64,000 nucleotides of DNA from Bacteroidia bacterium (GTDB lineage: Bacteria; Bacteroidota; Bacteroidia; Cytophagales; Cyclobacteriaceae), in contig JAUILA010000013.1 in the NCBI GenBank assembly GCA_030432655.1, positions 62,001 to 126,000 of the forward strand, given 5' to 3'. The notes under the pieces were generated by a model. That model saw nothing but the letters and a program-made list of their open reading frames with translations. It was not told the origin of the DNA and searched no databases. Positions 16,493-25,497 of this stretch are shown here, piece by piece. Each line of letters starts with the position of its first letter. Positions within the stretch are counted from its first letter, which is position 1. The position numbers were made by a program, and so were the translations under genes.

Positions 16493-17597
16493 TCAGAGCT
16501 CATTGCCTGCCGCTTCCTCCTGGTAGCCCAGCAGGAACGCCTTGATATAATCATCAAGGTCCCCGTCCAGCACGTTTTGAACGTCTGTTCGCTCGACGCC
16601 GGTCCGCGCATCTTTTATAAGCTTGTACGGATGAAGAACATAGTTCCTGATCTGGGAACCAAAATCAATCTTCATCTTGGAGCTTTCAATCTTGTCCCGC
16701 TCGGCATTTCTCCGTTCTATTTCCGCCTGGTAAAGTCTCGATTTCAGCATTTTCAGGGCTTTTTCCTTATTCTGAAGCTGCGATCGTTCCTGTTGGCACT
16801 CAATGACAATTCCTGATGGTTCATGGTGAAGCCTGACAGCCGTTTCGACCTTGTTTACATTCTGCCCTCCTTTACCACCGGCCCGGAATGTATCCCACGT
16901 CACGTCAGCCGGATTGACTTCAATTTCAATAGTATCATCAATGATCGGATATACATACACGGAAGCAAATGAAGTATGTCTTCTTCCCCCCGAATCGAAT
17001 GGAGAAATGCGTACCAAACGGTGTACTCCTATTTCGGATTTCAGGTTACCATAAGCAAAGTCCCCGTCTATCTCCAGTGTGGCGGATTTGATCCCGGCTG
17101 TATCACCCGGCTGATAGTTAACCTGGCGTACGGAATATCCCTTTGATTCACCCCACATGATATACATCCGGTTCAGCATATCCGCCCAGTCCTGGCTTTC
17201 TGTACCACCAGCCCCGGGATTGATCTCAAGCATGGCGCCCAGCTGATCTTCCTCATTACTCAGCATTTTCTTGAACTCTAGATTCTCCAGTTCTTTCAGC
17301 GCTTTGTCGTATTCACGATCCATCTCCTTATCCTCCACGTCGCCCGCTTCGTAAAATTCGTTTAGCGTATCAACGTCATCGACAAGCGTCTTTACTTTAT
17401 CAAAATGCTCAGTCCAGACTTTCTTCGCGCGTATGCCCTTCATCACCTTTTCGGCTTCATCCGGGTTGTCCCAAAAACCGGGCTGCGCGGTAAGTAATTC
17501 TTCGTCCTTTATTTCTTCAACCTTCTTTTCGTAGTCAAAGATACCTCCTCAAGGCTTCAACACGTGCCTTCAAGTCTTTCAACTCGTCTGTAGTCAT
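16493..17597 (-). CDS. prfB: Peptide chain release factor 2 with programmed +1 frameshift
   Basis: Reads UGA/UAA stop codons and triggers release of the finished peptide. The coding sequence is in two parts: 20 codons from ATG at 17597 to an in-frame TGA (17535-17537), then a +1 shift into the main frame (17536 down to 16493), giving about 367 residues, the normal RF2 length. The RF2 recognition tripeptide SPF (in [10 protein letters not shown]) and the catalytic GGQ ([12 protein letters not shown]) are present. Without the shift the first domain would be truncated. The frameshift makes RF2 level self-regulated. An overlapping pair of palindromes lies just upstream (17620-17641). Confidence 0.96.
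17534..17549 (-). other. Programmed +1 frameshift site in prfB
   Basis: On the minus strand the sequence reads AGGAGGTATCTTTGAC. It combines an internal Shine-Dalgarno-like AGGAGG, the slippery CTT codon and the TGA stop followed by C. This is the classic RF2 autoregulatory site: when RF2 is scarce the ribosome slips CTT to TTT and continues. Confidence 0.95.
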
Positions 17598-17619
17598 AAT
17601 ATTCTAATTATTCTGCGAT

Positions 17620-17641
17620 CTGTAAAATTACAGGAATCCTG
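17620..17641. promoter_or_regulatory. Overlapping palindromes upstream of prfB
   Basis: CTGTAA (17620-17625) and TTACAG (17628-17633) form a dyad with a 2-nt centre. It overlaps a second palindrome, CAGGA-A-TCCTG (17631-17641). Both lie 23-44 bp upstream of the prfB start on the minus strand. The minus strand also contains TAATTTTA, a weak match to the -7 element, inside the first palindrome. This could be an operator. Confidence 0.35.
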
Positions 17642-17670
17642 CTTAATTATACTATTTAAAATAAATCGTC

Positions 17671-18186
17671 TCAACGGTTCCTGAGATCAATGATATCAAT
17701 GATGTACCGGCCACCGGGCCTGAATTTTCTCTTCTCCAGTAATTTAATCAGGACACCCGCACCGACGATAGCGCCGGTAATGGCGAAGGTTTGTCCGCTG
17801 ATTCCGCCGGGTTCGTCCTGGATCAACTCCTTGTTGATCACATCCGCGGTTAAAAACAAGAGACCGGCAATAATCACCTTATTCCCGCCTGAATCAAAAT
17901 GAAAATTCTGAAATCCCTTTCTCCTGATATCAATTACCTCAATCTCCGCGAGAGCCACTTCGTGATAGTGAAACCGAATGGTATCCTTCCTTAAACCAAG
18001 GATGTAATTTCTCCTGAATTGATCATCTCCCCGAAGTTTGTAACGTATTTCGTCTCCTTCAAGAAAAATAACACGTTTCTGCGTTCCCGCTTTTTGAAGT
18101 AACAGGTAGCGTTCCTGGTATTCCTGTCCTGTCACTGATCCGGCAGTAACAGCCAAAACCGCAATCACAAACAGAATTCGCGTCAT
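17671..18186 (-). CDS. Exported protein of unknown function
   Basis: A 171-residue protein with a signal peptide (MTRILFVIAVLAV to about VTGQ) chosen as the true start; the earlier in-frame Met at 18237 would bury it. The mature region has a short beta-rich domain (RVIFLEGDEIRYKLRGDD, then IRFHYHEVALAEIEVIDI). Two hydrophobic segments (IIAGLLFLTADVIN and TFAITGAIVGAGVLIKLL) follow, and a closing strand GRYIIDIIDL. Similar small proteins are common beside core genes in Bacteroidota, but I cannot name a family. It follows ilvE by 54 bp from the chosen start and is likely co-transcribed. Confidence 0.68.
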   Translation of the reverse strand: MTRILFVIAVLAVTAGSVTGQEYQERYLLLQKAGTQKRVIFLEGDEIRYKLRGDDQFRRNYILGLRKDTIRFHYHEVALAEIEVIDIRRKGFQNFHFDSGGNKVIIAGLLFLTADVINKELIQDEPGGISGQTFAITGAIVGAGVLIKLLEKRKFRPGGRYIIDIIDLRNR

Positions 18187-18240
18187 AAAATGGATATAAA
18201 AAACCCTGCAGATGTTCGCTGCAGGGCTATAAATCATATG

Positions 18241-19305
18241 TCAGATCATTCGCAGCCAGCCAAATTTGTCTTCCGTCCGGCCGGCCTTAATATCATCCAG
18301 CGTTTTAAGGAATTTTGGCGCTACCTCCCGCTCTTCCACTTTCGGAAGCTGCAGCATTTCATCTTTATAACCGATCGCTTCAATGTGGGCAATGGTGGCT
18401 GCCGTTCCTACACCAAAAGCTTCCTGAAGAGTGCCTGACCGGATCGCATCCACAATTTCGGCCACTTCCACTTTTCTTTCATGCACATCCATACCCCAGT
18501 CACGCGCAAGTGTAAGCACACTATCCCTGGTAATACCATTCAATATGGTATCGCCTAATTTGGGTGTGATCAGTTTGCCATCAATTACAAACATCACGTT
18601 CATCGTACCACTTTCCTCAATGTATTTATGCTCCTTGCCATCCGTCCAGAGCAACTGATCAAATCCCTTTTGCTTCGCCAGCTGTGCCGGATAAATAGAT
18701 GGCCCGTAATTACACCCGGTTTTACAGTACCCGCTTCCGCCTTCCACTGCACGTACATAGTGATCCTCTATCTTTACTTTGACCGGCTGACTGTAATAGG
18801 CGCCAACAGGACAGGTGATCACCATATAACGGAACGACTGGGATGGCCGGATCCCGATGTAATCATCATCTGAAAACAGGAATGGCCTGATGTAAAGACT
18901 GGTGCCTTCTTTAGCCGGAACCCAGTCACGATCTAGATCAAGGAGTACATCCAGGCTGTCATAATACAATTCTTCCGGAACTTTGGGCATGCACATCCGC
19001 TCTGCGGAAAGATTCAGGCGCTCAATGTTCTTGTCCGGGCGAAAAACCGCAATCTTGCCGCTGTCATGTTTGTAGGCCTTCAGTCCTTCAAAAATAGAGA
19101 TGCCGTAATGGATGGCCGGACTGGCTGCACTGATAGTCAAAGGCTGATATGGCTCTACGGATGCATCTTTCCATTCTTTTCCATCAAAATACACGACGAA
19201 CTGGTGGTCCGAATATAATTTCCCGAATTCAATGTTATCAGGATTTAACTGAGCAATCTTACTCTCTGAGTTTCTTGTGATATGGATGTTCTTTGTATCT
19301 AGCAT
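18241..19305 (-). CDS. ilvE: Branched-chain amino acid aminotransferase
   Basis: PLP-dependent fold-type IV transaminase that interconverts Val, Leu and Ile with their 2-keto acids. At 354 residues it is of the long (BCAT2/eukaryote-like) class. Visible hallmarks are HYGISIFEGLKAYK, IRPFLFSDDDYIG, the PLP-lysine region (K195 in YCKTGCNYGPSIYP), EESGTMNVMFV and GITRDSVLTLA. The usual GGN following the lysine reads GCN here, a small deviation. It ends 54 bp before the next gene in the minus-strand run. A Shine-Dalgarno-like GAGGAG lies a few bases before the ATG. Confidence 0.93.
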   Translation of the reverse strand: MLDTKNIHITRNSESKIAQLNPDNIEFGKLYSDHQFVVYFDGKEWKDASVEPYQPLTISAASPAIHYGISIFEGLKAYKHDSGKIAVFRPDKNIERLNLSAERMCMPKVPEELYYDSLDVLLDLDRDWVPAKEGTSLYIRPFLFSDDDYIGIRPSQSFRYMVITCPVGAYYSQPVKVKIEDHYVRAVEGGSGYCKTGCNYGPSIYPAQLAKQKGFDQLLWTDGKEHKYIEESGTMNVMFVIDGKLITPKLGDTILNGITRDSVLTLARDWGMDVHERKVEVAEIVDAIRSGTLQEAFGVGTAATIAHIEAIGYKDEMLQLPKVEEREVAPKFLKTLDDIKAGRTEDKFGWLRMI

Positions 19306-19359
19306 GTCTCCTCAATTTTACCATGTAAATTTAAGAAAAAAGGGGGAAAGGAACTGCTG

Positions 19360-19908
19360 TCAGCCGCGTGGCTTCCAGGGAGTTTCTTCAATTTCAAGTT
19401 CTGATCCCATTTTCCGGCAAAGTACAAAGAGGTAATCAGAAAGCCTGTTCAGGTAATGGATTATATTTTCCTCCACTTCCGTCACTTCGGAAAGGGTAAC
19501 TACCCTGCGTTCAGCCCTGCGACACACGCATCGGGCGATATGTCCGGCCGAAACCGAAGGATGTCCACCGGGTAAAATAAAATTCTTCATAGGAGCCAGA
19601 GACTCATCCATCCTGTCAATTGCCTCCTCCAGTTGAGACACTCCGTCTTCCGGGAGCGTTGGAATTTTAGTGAGCTGGGAGGGGTCTTCCGTAGCCAGGC
19701 GGGACCCGATGGTAAATAAATTCTCCTGGATCTGAACAATTAATTCCACCCGGGATTGATTCACTTCCTGGTCACGCAGCAATCCCAGATGACTGTTAAG
19801 CTCATCAATGGTGCCATAGGCCTCGATACGAACATGGGATTTTGACACACGGCTTCCCCCGAAAAGCCCTGTCTTACCGGAATCACCGGTTTTGGTGTAT
19901 ATCTTCAT
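19360..19908 (-). CDS. pduO: Cob(I)alamin adenosyltransferase, PduO type
   Basis: Transfers the adenosyl group of ATP to cob(I)alamin to make coenzyme B12. The 182-residue protein has the PduO family signatures: N-terminal [32 protein letters not shown], and the C-terminal [25 protein letters not shown] with the catalytic Arg/Asp environment, then [13 protein letters not shown]. It overlaps the upstream ABC ATPase gene by 4 bp (ATGA), so the two are translationally coupled. No other B12 genes are near; salvage for B12-dependent enzymes such as methylmalonyl-CoA mutase is plausible. Confidence 0.95.
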   Translation of the reverse strand: MKIYTKTGDSGKTGLFGGSRVSKSHVRIEAYGTIDELNSHLGLLRDQEVNQSRVELIVQIQENLFTIGSRLATEDPSQLTKIPTLPEDGVSQLEEAIDRMDESLAPMKNFILPGGHPSVSAGHIARCVCRRAERRVVTLSEVTEVEENIIHYLNRLSDYLFVLCRKMGSELEIEETPWKPRG

Positions 19909-20630
19909 TCCGAACCCGTCGTTACCGGGTTGTTTCGCGTGATATTCTCGTTTATAACGTCCGTTTCAATCAGTCCGTCACGTAAACGAACTATACGGTG
20001 TGCATAGTGAGCGATATCATCTTCGTGTGTCACCATGATGATGGTATTGCCCCGGTCATGAAGTTTCTGGAACAGGTCCATGATATCATAAGAGGTCTTG
20101 GTATCCAGGTTACCTGTCGGCTCATCCGCAAGGATAATACTGGGATCATTGACAAGCGCCCGCGCTATCGCTACCCGCTGACGCTGACCCCCGGACAGTT
20201 CGTTAGGGCGGTGATCAGCACGCTCCGCAAGTCCTACACTCTCCAGTGCCTTCAGCGCCTTTTCCTCCCGGTCAAATTTGTTGAAGCCTGCATAGATCAG
20301 CGGAAGGGCAACATTTTCCAGGGACGAGGCGCGCGGCAAAAGGTTAAATGTCTGGAATACGAAACCAATTTCCTTGTTTCTTATCTCAGCCAACTCATTT
20401 TCTGTAAGGTCACTAACATCATTTCCATTGAGAATGTAATTGCCGCCAGACGGGGTATCAAGGCAGCCGATTATATTCATCAGGGTTGATTTCCCGGAGC
20501 CGGAAGGACCCATAAAAGCCACATATTCACCTTTGTTGATGGTGATATCAATTGATTTCAGGGCCTCTACCGTCTGGTTACCCATCTTATAAATCTTTGA
20601 AATCCTGGATGTTTCTATGATCTTACCCAT
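19905..20630 (-). CDS. ABC transporter ATP-binding protein, MacB/LolD class
   Basis: Cytoplasmic ATPase that would energise an FtsX-type permease. The 241-residue domain has Walker [10 protein letters not shown], the Q-loop [10 protein letters not shown], signature [15 protein letters not shown], and Walker [13 protein letters not shown], with the MacB-class GNLD ending. The C-terminal tail (about residues 222-241) is slightly longer than a minimal domain. No permease is adjacent; it is coupled instead to the cobalamin adenosyltransferase gene. A permease of the matching class is at 1397-2617 but unlinked. A TACATTTG -7 element is 31 bp upstream of the start. Confidence 0.9.
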   Translation of the reverse strand: MGKIIETSRISKIYKMGNQTVEALKSIDITINKGEYVAFMGPSGSGKSTLMNIIGCLDTPSGGNYILNGNDVSDLTENELAEIRNKEIGFVFQTFNLLPRASSLENVALPLIYAGFNKFDREEKALKALESVGLAERADHRPNELSGGQRQRVAIARALVNDPSIILADEPTGNLDTKTSYDIMDLFQKLHDRGNTIIMVTHEDDIAHYAHRIVRLRDGLIETDVINENITRNNPVTTGSE

Positions 20631-20660
20631 GAATATGCGCCTGTTTTAAATTTTCTTAAA

Positions 20661-20668
20661 CAAATGTA
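20661..20668 (-). promoter_or_regulatory. TAnnTTTG -7 element for ABC ATPase operon
   Basis: The minus strand reads TACATTTG at 20668-20661, an exact TAnnTTTG match. It predicts a start near 20656 and a leader of about 25 nt before the ATPase gene. No well-spaced TTG -33 box is obvious; the nearest is about 26 bp further up. Confidence 0.45.
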
Positions 20669-20763
20669 TCAATTTCATAAGCATTCGCTTACTCCAATTA
20701 CTTGAACGGTGTTTTGACCGATTAAGTGTTAGTTTAACAGCTCCGAAGGAAGCATGTTTACAC

Positions 20764-21528
20764 TTATACGTCAAACATGAAGGTACGGGTTACAGCCTGG
20801 TAGGTGACCGGGTCATAGGTACGTTCGGCAAAAACCACATTTCCTGTGCTGTCAGCAATTACCACGGTGCTGCACCGGCTGCCATATTCGGGACTTTTTA
20901 TAAAAATTGGCGAGAGGAGCTCTTCCATTTCTGCGCCTACCCCGGTTTCAGGAAGTGAATAAGGCGAGGCTTTCCGGTCATCATACAACAGGTCAAAAAG
21001 GTCCCGCTCCCAAACCCTGTTCCCACTGGCAATTATCTCCAGCTTTTTCTTTCCCTTCTCCACTTTCGGCCAGCTCGTGTTCAGCAATGCGTTGCTAAGC
21101 CCGTGATGACCCGGGCTGATCTTATGAACACCTTCCTGGTAATTCCCGTAATACCACAGATCTCCGTTCAGCTCCCCGCAAATCAGGTTGAAACCGTTGT
21201 AACGCTGGCCCTGCCAGCTCACTTTCTCCAGGTAATCTTCCGCCTTCAAGTCATTCTCCAGGAAAACCCGCACAAGGTCACCCCGCGACGGGGCCTCCTC
21301 GCTGATATTGGCAGGATCACGGTAGTTGGTAAGCAAAGCGATCTTTCCGTTCCGGTTAACTCCCATCCAGGTTCCGCCCCCCAGCAGATCCCTGCCGGCC
21401 AGAATTTTCCGGTTGTGATCCCAAAAACCGGCCGGTTCTGTCGGACGCGCATAGAACTCATCGCGGTTGGCAGCGATGAGCAGCGGATATTTTTCATGCG
21501 CTTTACAGGAGAATAATACAAGGCACAT
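20764..21528 (-). CDS. NRDE (TANGO2-like) family protein
   Basis: A 254-residue cytoplasmic protein of the NRDE/TANGO2 family. Its molecular role is unsettled; in eukaryotes TANGO2 is linked to heme and lipid handling. The family opening is exact: MCLVLFSC with the conserved second-position cysteine, LLIAANRDEFYARPT, and GRDLLGGGTWMGVNRNG followed by LTNYRDP. Length is normal. The gene begins 2 bp after the rnhB stop and so is co-transcribed with it. The 133-bp gap downstream holds the promoter of the next unit. Confidence 0.93.
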   Translation of the reverse strand: MCLVLFSCKAHEKYPLLIAANRDEFYARPTEPAGFWDHNRKILAGRDLLGGGTWMGVNRNGKIALLTNYRDPANISEEAPSRGDLVRVFLENDLKAEDYLEKVSWQGQRYNGFNLICGELNGDLWYYGNYQEGVHKISPGHHGLSNALLNTSWPKVEKGKKKLEIIASGNRVWERDLFDLLYDDRKASPYSLPETGVGAEMEELLSPIFIKSPEYGSRCSTVVIADSTGNVVFAERTYDPVTYQAVTRTFMFDV

Positions 21529-21530
21529 GG

Positions 21531-22139
21531 TCAGACTTTTTCATCAAAAAGGGAAAGCTGAGGTGGCAGCAGCTGAAATGATTTGCGGTGGTAACAGGTG
21601 GTGCCAAATTCACGGATCGCCTGCCGGTGCTGGACCGTCGGGTATCCTTTATTATTCTTCCATCCGTACATCGGGAATTCCTCATGCATCTTGCGCATCA
21701 GATCGTCCCGGTGCGTCTTTGCCAGAATCGATGCGGCAGCAATGGCATAAAAACGGCCATCGCCCTTTATCATGCATTCAAAAGGAATTTCATTATGTGG
21801 CTTGTACCGGTTGCCATCAATCAGCAGCAATTCGGGATTACAGTTCAACTGATCGATCGCCATGTGCATGGCCTGGTACGAAGCATTCAGGATGTTGATC
21901 TCATCGATCCGGTGATTATCCACCACCCCGACCGCCCAGGCGATGGCATCGCGATGAATTTCCAGTTTCAGGTATTCACGCTCCTCCGGAGTCAGCTGCT
22001 TGGAATCATTGAGTAATGGATGTTCGTAGTCTTCCGGCAGGATAACCGCCGAAGCCACCACCGGACCCGCCAGGCAGCCACGACCCGCCTCGTCACACCC
22101 TGCCTCGACTTTCTCTCCCGTAAATGACGCACATAACAT
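21531..22139 (-). CDS. rnhB: Ribonuclease HII
   Basis: Cleaves the RNA strand of RNA-DNA hybrids and removes single ribonucleotides from DNA. The 202-residue enzyme has the catalytic DEAGRG motif (D16, E17), the third acid D108 in LLIDGN, and the AAASILAKTHRDDLM region with a further catalytic Asp. The GKxL and RRSF-type C-terminal segment reads TCYHRKSFQ. NRDE follows after 2 bp. Upstream lies a 92-bp divergent region shared with the Nudix gene. Confidence 0.96.
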   Translation of the reverse strand: MLCASFTGEKVEAGCDEAGRGCLAGPVVASAVILPEDYEHPLLNDSKQLTPEEREYLKLEIHRDAIAWAVGVVDNHRIDEINILNASYQAMHMAIDQLNCNPELLLIDGNRYKPHNEIPFECMIKGDGRFYAIAAASILAKTHRDDLMRKMHEEFPMYGWKNNKGYPTVQHRQAIREFGTTCYHRKSFQLLPPQLSLFDEKV

Positions 22140-22219
22140 GCGGTAAATATAAACGGCTCCGTGGCGAATTAAAAAATTCGGAGGTGAATTTGATATGGGG
22201 AGGCTCCGGTAAAAATTTA

Positions 22220-22227
22220 TAGCTTTG
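22220..22227 (+). promoter_or_regulatory. TAnnTTTG -7 element immediately before Nudix gene
   Basis: TAGCTTTG at 22220-22227 matches the -7 consensus exactly, and the ATG follows only 4 bp later (22232). Transcription would start at or within a base or two of the start codon, so the operon may be leaderless. No ideally spaced TTG box is seen; a TTTG at 22189-22192 is 27 bp away. Confidence 0.45.
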
Positions 22228-22231
22228 CATC

Positions 22232-22780
22232 ATGTCTGTCAAGAAAACATGGAAAAAGCTGGCTTCCAGGGAGATCTACTCCAACCGGTGGATCAAACTA
22301 GAAGAACATGACGTGATAAATCCGGGTGGCGGCCAGGGAATTTATGGTAAGGTGTTTTTTAAAAACCTGGCAGTTGGTGTCATCCCGCTTGACCAGGACC
22401 TGAACACCTGGCTGGTCGGTCAACACCGCTACACCCTGGACAGCTACAGTTGGGAAATCCCGGAAGGCGGGGCCCCGCCGGATGAAGATCCGGTGGCAGC
22501 GGCGCGGCGAGAGCTGGCAGAAGAAACAGGTCTGCGCGCTTCCACCCTGGAATTCCTCATGGCCATTCACACCTCCAACTCGGTAACGGACGAACTTGCG
22601 CATATCTACCTGGCGCGCGGCCTGACCCCGGGTATTTCATTCCCTGAAGAAACCGAATCAGACCTGAGAGTCCGCAAACTACCGTTGCAGGAAGCGGTGG
22701 ATATGGTGATGGAAGGAACGATTACGGACTCACTTAGTGTGGCAGGTTTGCTTAAGGCCGCCCGAATTCTTTCGATCTGA
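22232..22780 (+). CDS. Nudix hydrolase, ADP-ribose pyrophosphatase-like
   Basis: Hydrolyses a nucleoside diphosphate linked to another group; closest in pattern to ADP-ribose/sugar-nucleotide pyrophosphatases. The 182-residue protein has a complete Nudix box GX5EX7REUXEEXG at residues 79-100 (G79, E85, R93, E94, E97, E98, G100). Upstream strands LVGQHRYTLDSYSWEIPEG are typical of the ADPRase subgroup. The MATE gene starts 6 bp after its stop, and it is the first gene of a plus-strand operon reaching about 29991. A -7 element abuts the start codon. Confidence 0.9.
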   Translation: MSVKKTWKKLASREIYSNRWIKLEEHDVINPGGGQGIYGKVFFKNLAVGVIPLDQDLNTWLVGQHRYTLDSYSWEIPEGGAPPDEDPVAAARRELAEETGLRASTLEFLMAIHTSNSVTDELAHIYLARGLTPGISFPEETESDLRVRKLPLQEAVDMVMEGTITDSLSVAGLLKAARILSI

Positions 22781-22786
22781 CGGAGA

Positions 22787-24121
22787 ATGCTTCAGCAATA
22801 CAGGGAACATATCCGAATAACGTTTCACCTGGCGTACCCTGTTATGCTGAGCCAGCTTGGGCACATGATGGTGAATGTGGCAGACGCGGTTATGGTCGGA
22901 CAACTGGGTGCCACACCCCTGGCAGCTGCCTCGCTGGCAAATGTAATTTTTCACCTCCTGCTAATGTTCGGAATCGGCATCAGTTACGGGATTACCCCCC
23001 TGGTCGCGGCGGCGGATGGTGAAGGAAACATACCCCGCTCCGGACAGCTCCTGAAGCACGCCACGCTGATCAACGTAATCACCGGGATTCTCCTGTTTGG
23101 CATTGTTCTCGCCGGAAACAGAACCCTGGCATACCTGAATCAGCCGGAACATGTGGTCACCCTGGCAACACCCTATCTCAATATCATCACGCTTTCCATG
23201 GTACCATTGATGATCTTTCAGACCTATCGCCAGTTTGCCGAAGGCCTGTCCGACACCAAAACGGCCATGAAAATTGTGATCATCACCAACCTCTTCAATG
23301 TAGGGCTGAATTATATTCTTATTTATGGCAAACTGGGATTTCCTGCCATGGGTCTGAACGGCGCCGGCTGGGCGTCCCTCATTTCACGGATCATTCTGGC
23401 TGGCTGGATGGCCTTCTATGTTTTTCGATCATTTGTTTCCTACCGGATCGGCTTCACTTTCGGCAATTACCGCAAAGTGATATTTCGGAAGATACTCAAT
23501 ATAGGTCTGCCTGCCGGATTCCAGTATATTTTTGAAGTGGGTGCCTTTGGTTTTGCCGTCATCATGATCGGCTGGCTGGGTACCAACGCCCTGGCGGCAC
23601 ACCAGATCGCGATTAATATGGCAGCCATCAGCTATATGGCCGCTTCCGGACTCTCAGCAGCCGCTACCATCCGCGTCGGTAATCAATGGGGAAGAAAGGA
23701 TATTGAACAGCTGCGCACCGCGGCTTTTACCATTTTCGGAATGGTGATCGTCTTTATGGCGTTCTGTGCGGCCGTGTTCGTTGCCGGCCGCGAATTTTTC
23801 CCATCTCTGTATATTGACGATCCGGAGGTGATCTCCATTGCTGCTTCGCTCCTGGTCATTGCCGGATTCTTCCAGCTATCGGACGGCATTCAGGTCGTGA
23901 GCCTCGGTGCGCTCCGGGGACTGGAAGATGTCCGGATCCCGACTTTACTTACCTTTCTGGCCTATTGGGTTCTTGCGCTGCCGGCAGGTTATCTGCTGGC
24001 ATTTCCACTTGGAATGGGTGTAAGAGGAATCTGGACAGGATTACTGATCGGACTTACCATTGCCGCTATCGTCCTCTTTCTCCGATTCCGCCACCTGACC
24101 CGAAAGCTTTTGCCGGCATAG
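22787..24121 (+). CDS. MATE family efflux transporter
   Basis: Cation-coupled multidrug or metabolite exporter of the MATE family. The 444-residue protein has about 12 hydrophobic segments arranged as two MatE halves. Family features include the N-terminal LAYPVMLSQLGHMMVNVADAVMVGQLG, and AAHQIAINMAAISYMAASGLSAAATIRVGNQ in the second half. It starts 6 bp after the Nudix gene and ends 35 bp before the M24 peptidase gene. Substrate unknown. Confidence 0.93.
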   Translation: MLQQYREHIRITFHLAYPVMLSQLGHMMVNVADAVMVGQLGATPLAAASLANVIFHLLLMFGIGISYGITPLVAAADGEGNIPRSGQLLKHATLINVITGILLFGIVLAGNRTLAYLNQPEHVVTLATPYLNIITLSMVPLMIFQTYRQFAEGLSDTKTAMKIVIITNLFNVGLNYILIYGKLGFPAMGLNGAGWASLISRIILAGWMAFYVFRSFVSYRIGFTFGNYRKVIFRKILNIGLPAGFQYIFEVGAFGFAVIMIGWLGTNALAAHQIAINMAAISYMAASGLSAAATIRVGNQWGRKDIEQLRTAAFTIFGMVIVFMAFCAAVFVAGREFFPSLYIDDPEVISIAASLLVIAGFFQLSDGIQVVSLGALRGLEDVRIPTLLTFLAYWVLALPAGYLLAFPLGMGVRGIWTGLLIGLTIAAIVLFLRFRHLTRKLLPA

Positions 24122-24156
24122 GCAATTTGGTTATATTCACGCATAAATCCAGTCCT

Positions 24157-25491
24157 ATGAGAATTGTTCTTTGCCTGGCCATTGCGGCCTTGTTATGCAC
24201 CGGAAACTATACTAGTGACGCCCAGGAGAATTTTCCGCACATCCTGCCCATGAAACAGCGCGCAGAAGTGATTGACGGTCTTCTGCAGGAAAAAGTAAAG
24301 ACAGTCCTTCCCCGGTTAATGAAAGAAAACAACCTGGATATGTGGGTGGTCATTTCAAGGGAATACAACGAAGACCCTGTGATAAAAACATTGCTACCCG
24401 CAACCTGGCTGAATGCCCGTCGAAGGACGATCCTGCTGATGACCCTCAGGAATGACACAGTGGAGACCCTCGCGGTGGCCAGGTACGATGTAGGTACATT
24501 GTTTAAAAAGGCCTGGGATAAGGAGAAGCAGCCGGATCAGTGGCAGCGACTGGCCGAATTGATCGGGGAAAGAAATCCGGAAAAGATCGCTGTCAACTAT
24601 TCAGAGCACTACGGTCATGCCGATGGTATTGCTTATACCGACTTGCAGGCACTGCGGGAAGCGCTTCCCGGCAAATACAGGTCGCGCATTACATCTGCCG
24701 AACCGCTGGCAGTTGGCTGGCTTGAAACAAGAACGCAGGCAGAAATGGATATCTATCGTCACATCTGCCTGATCGCCCACGAAATCATTAAAGAAGGATT
24801 CTCCCCTGCGGTGATTCATCCGGGCATCACTACCACCGAAGATGTGGTATGGTGGTTCCGGGACCGGGTCCGGGCTCTCGGACTGATCACCTGGTTTCAC
24901 CCGACCGTATCCATTCAGCGGGCAGATCCTGAATCCTTTGATCACCTGCGGAGTTTTTCATCACGGCCGGGCAACAACGTCATTCTTCCGGGAGACTTAC
25001 TTCATGTTGATTTCGGCATTACCTACCTGAGACTTAATACGGACACCCAGCAGCACGCCTATGTATTGCGCCTGGGAGAAACCAAAGCCCCGGATTACCT
25101 GCAAAACGCATTCGAACGTGGAAACCGGCTTCAGGATATATTCACCGCCAATTTCAGGGAAGGGGCCACTGGAAATGAAGTCCTGGCAAAATCCAGGGAA
25201 GAGGCAATAGCCGAGGACATAAAACCTTCCATCTACACCCACCCGATTGGCTACCATGGTCATGCCGCTGGTACTACACTGGGAATGTGGGATGCACAGG
25301 AAGGTGTTCCGTACACAGGAGATTATCCTCTCCGATATAATACCGCCTATTCCATTGAATTAAATGCAGCAACATACCTGGAGGAATGGAAAAAGGAAAT
25401 TCGTATTATGCTGGAAGAAGATGCCTTTTTTACGGAAAGAGGAGTTGAATACATTGATGAAAGGCAAAAAGAACTGATCCTGATCCCCTAA
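24157..25491 (+). CDS. Exported M24 family metallopeptidase (aminopeptidase P-like)
   Basis: A 444-residue M24 (pita-bread) peptidase with a signal peptide (MRIVLCLAIAALL to about SDAQ), so it probably acts in the periplasm or outside. The metal ligands expected for the family can be traced: Asp in LLHVDFG, Asp in LNTDTQQ, His in HPIGYHGHAAGTTLGMW, Glu in YSIELNA and Glu in MLEEDAF. An N-terminal creatinase-like domain (MWVVISREYNEDP) precedes. The start at 24157 gives the signal peptide; an earlier in-frame start at 23965 lies inside the MATE gene. plsC follows 6 bp after. Confidence 0.88.
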   Translation: MRIVLCLAIAALLCTGNYTSDAQENFPHILPMKQRAEVIDGLLQEKVKTVLPRLMKENNLDMWVVISREYNEDPVIKTLLPATWLNARRRTILLMTLRNDTVETLAVARYDVGTLFKKAWDKEKQPDQWQRLAELIGERNPEKIAVNYSEHYGHADGIAYTDLQALREALPGKYRSRITSAEPLAVGWLETRTQAEMDIYRHICLIAHEIIKEGFSPAVIHPGITTTEDVVWWFRDRVRALGLITWFHPTVSIQRADPESFDHLRSFSSRPGNNVILPGDLLHVDFGITYLRLNTDTQQHAYVLRLGETKAPDYLQNAFERGNRLQDIFTANFREGATGNEVLAKSREEAIAEDIKPSIYTHPIGYHGHAAGTTLGMWDAQEGVPYTGDYPLRYNTAYSIELNAATYLEEWKKEIRIMLEEDAFFTERGVEYIDERQKELILIP

Positions 25492-25497
25492 AAGATC

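Noticed and set aside
23965-24156. N-terminal extension of the M24 peptidase frame
   Set aside because: It lies inside the MATE coding region and would hide the signal peptide that begins at 24157.
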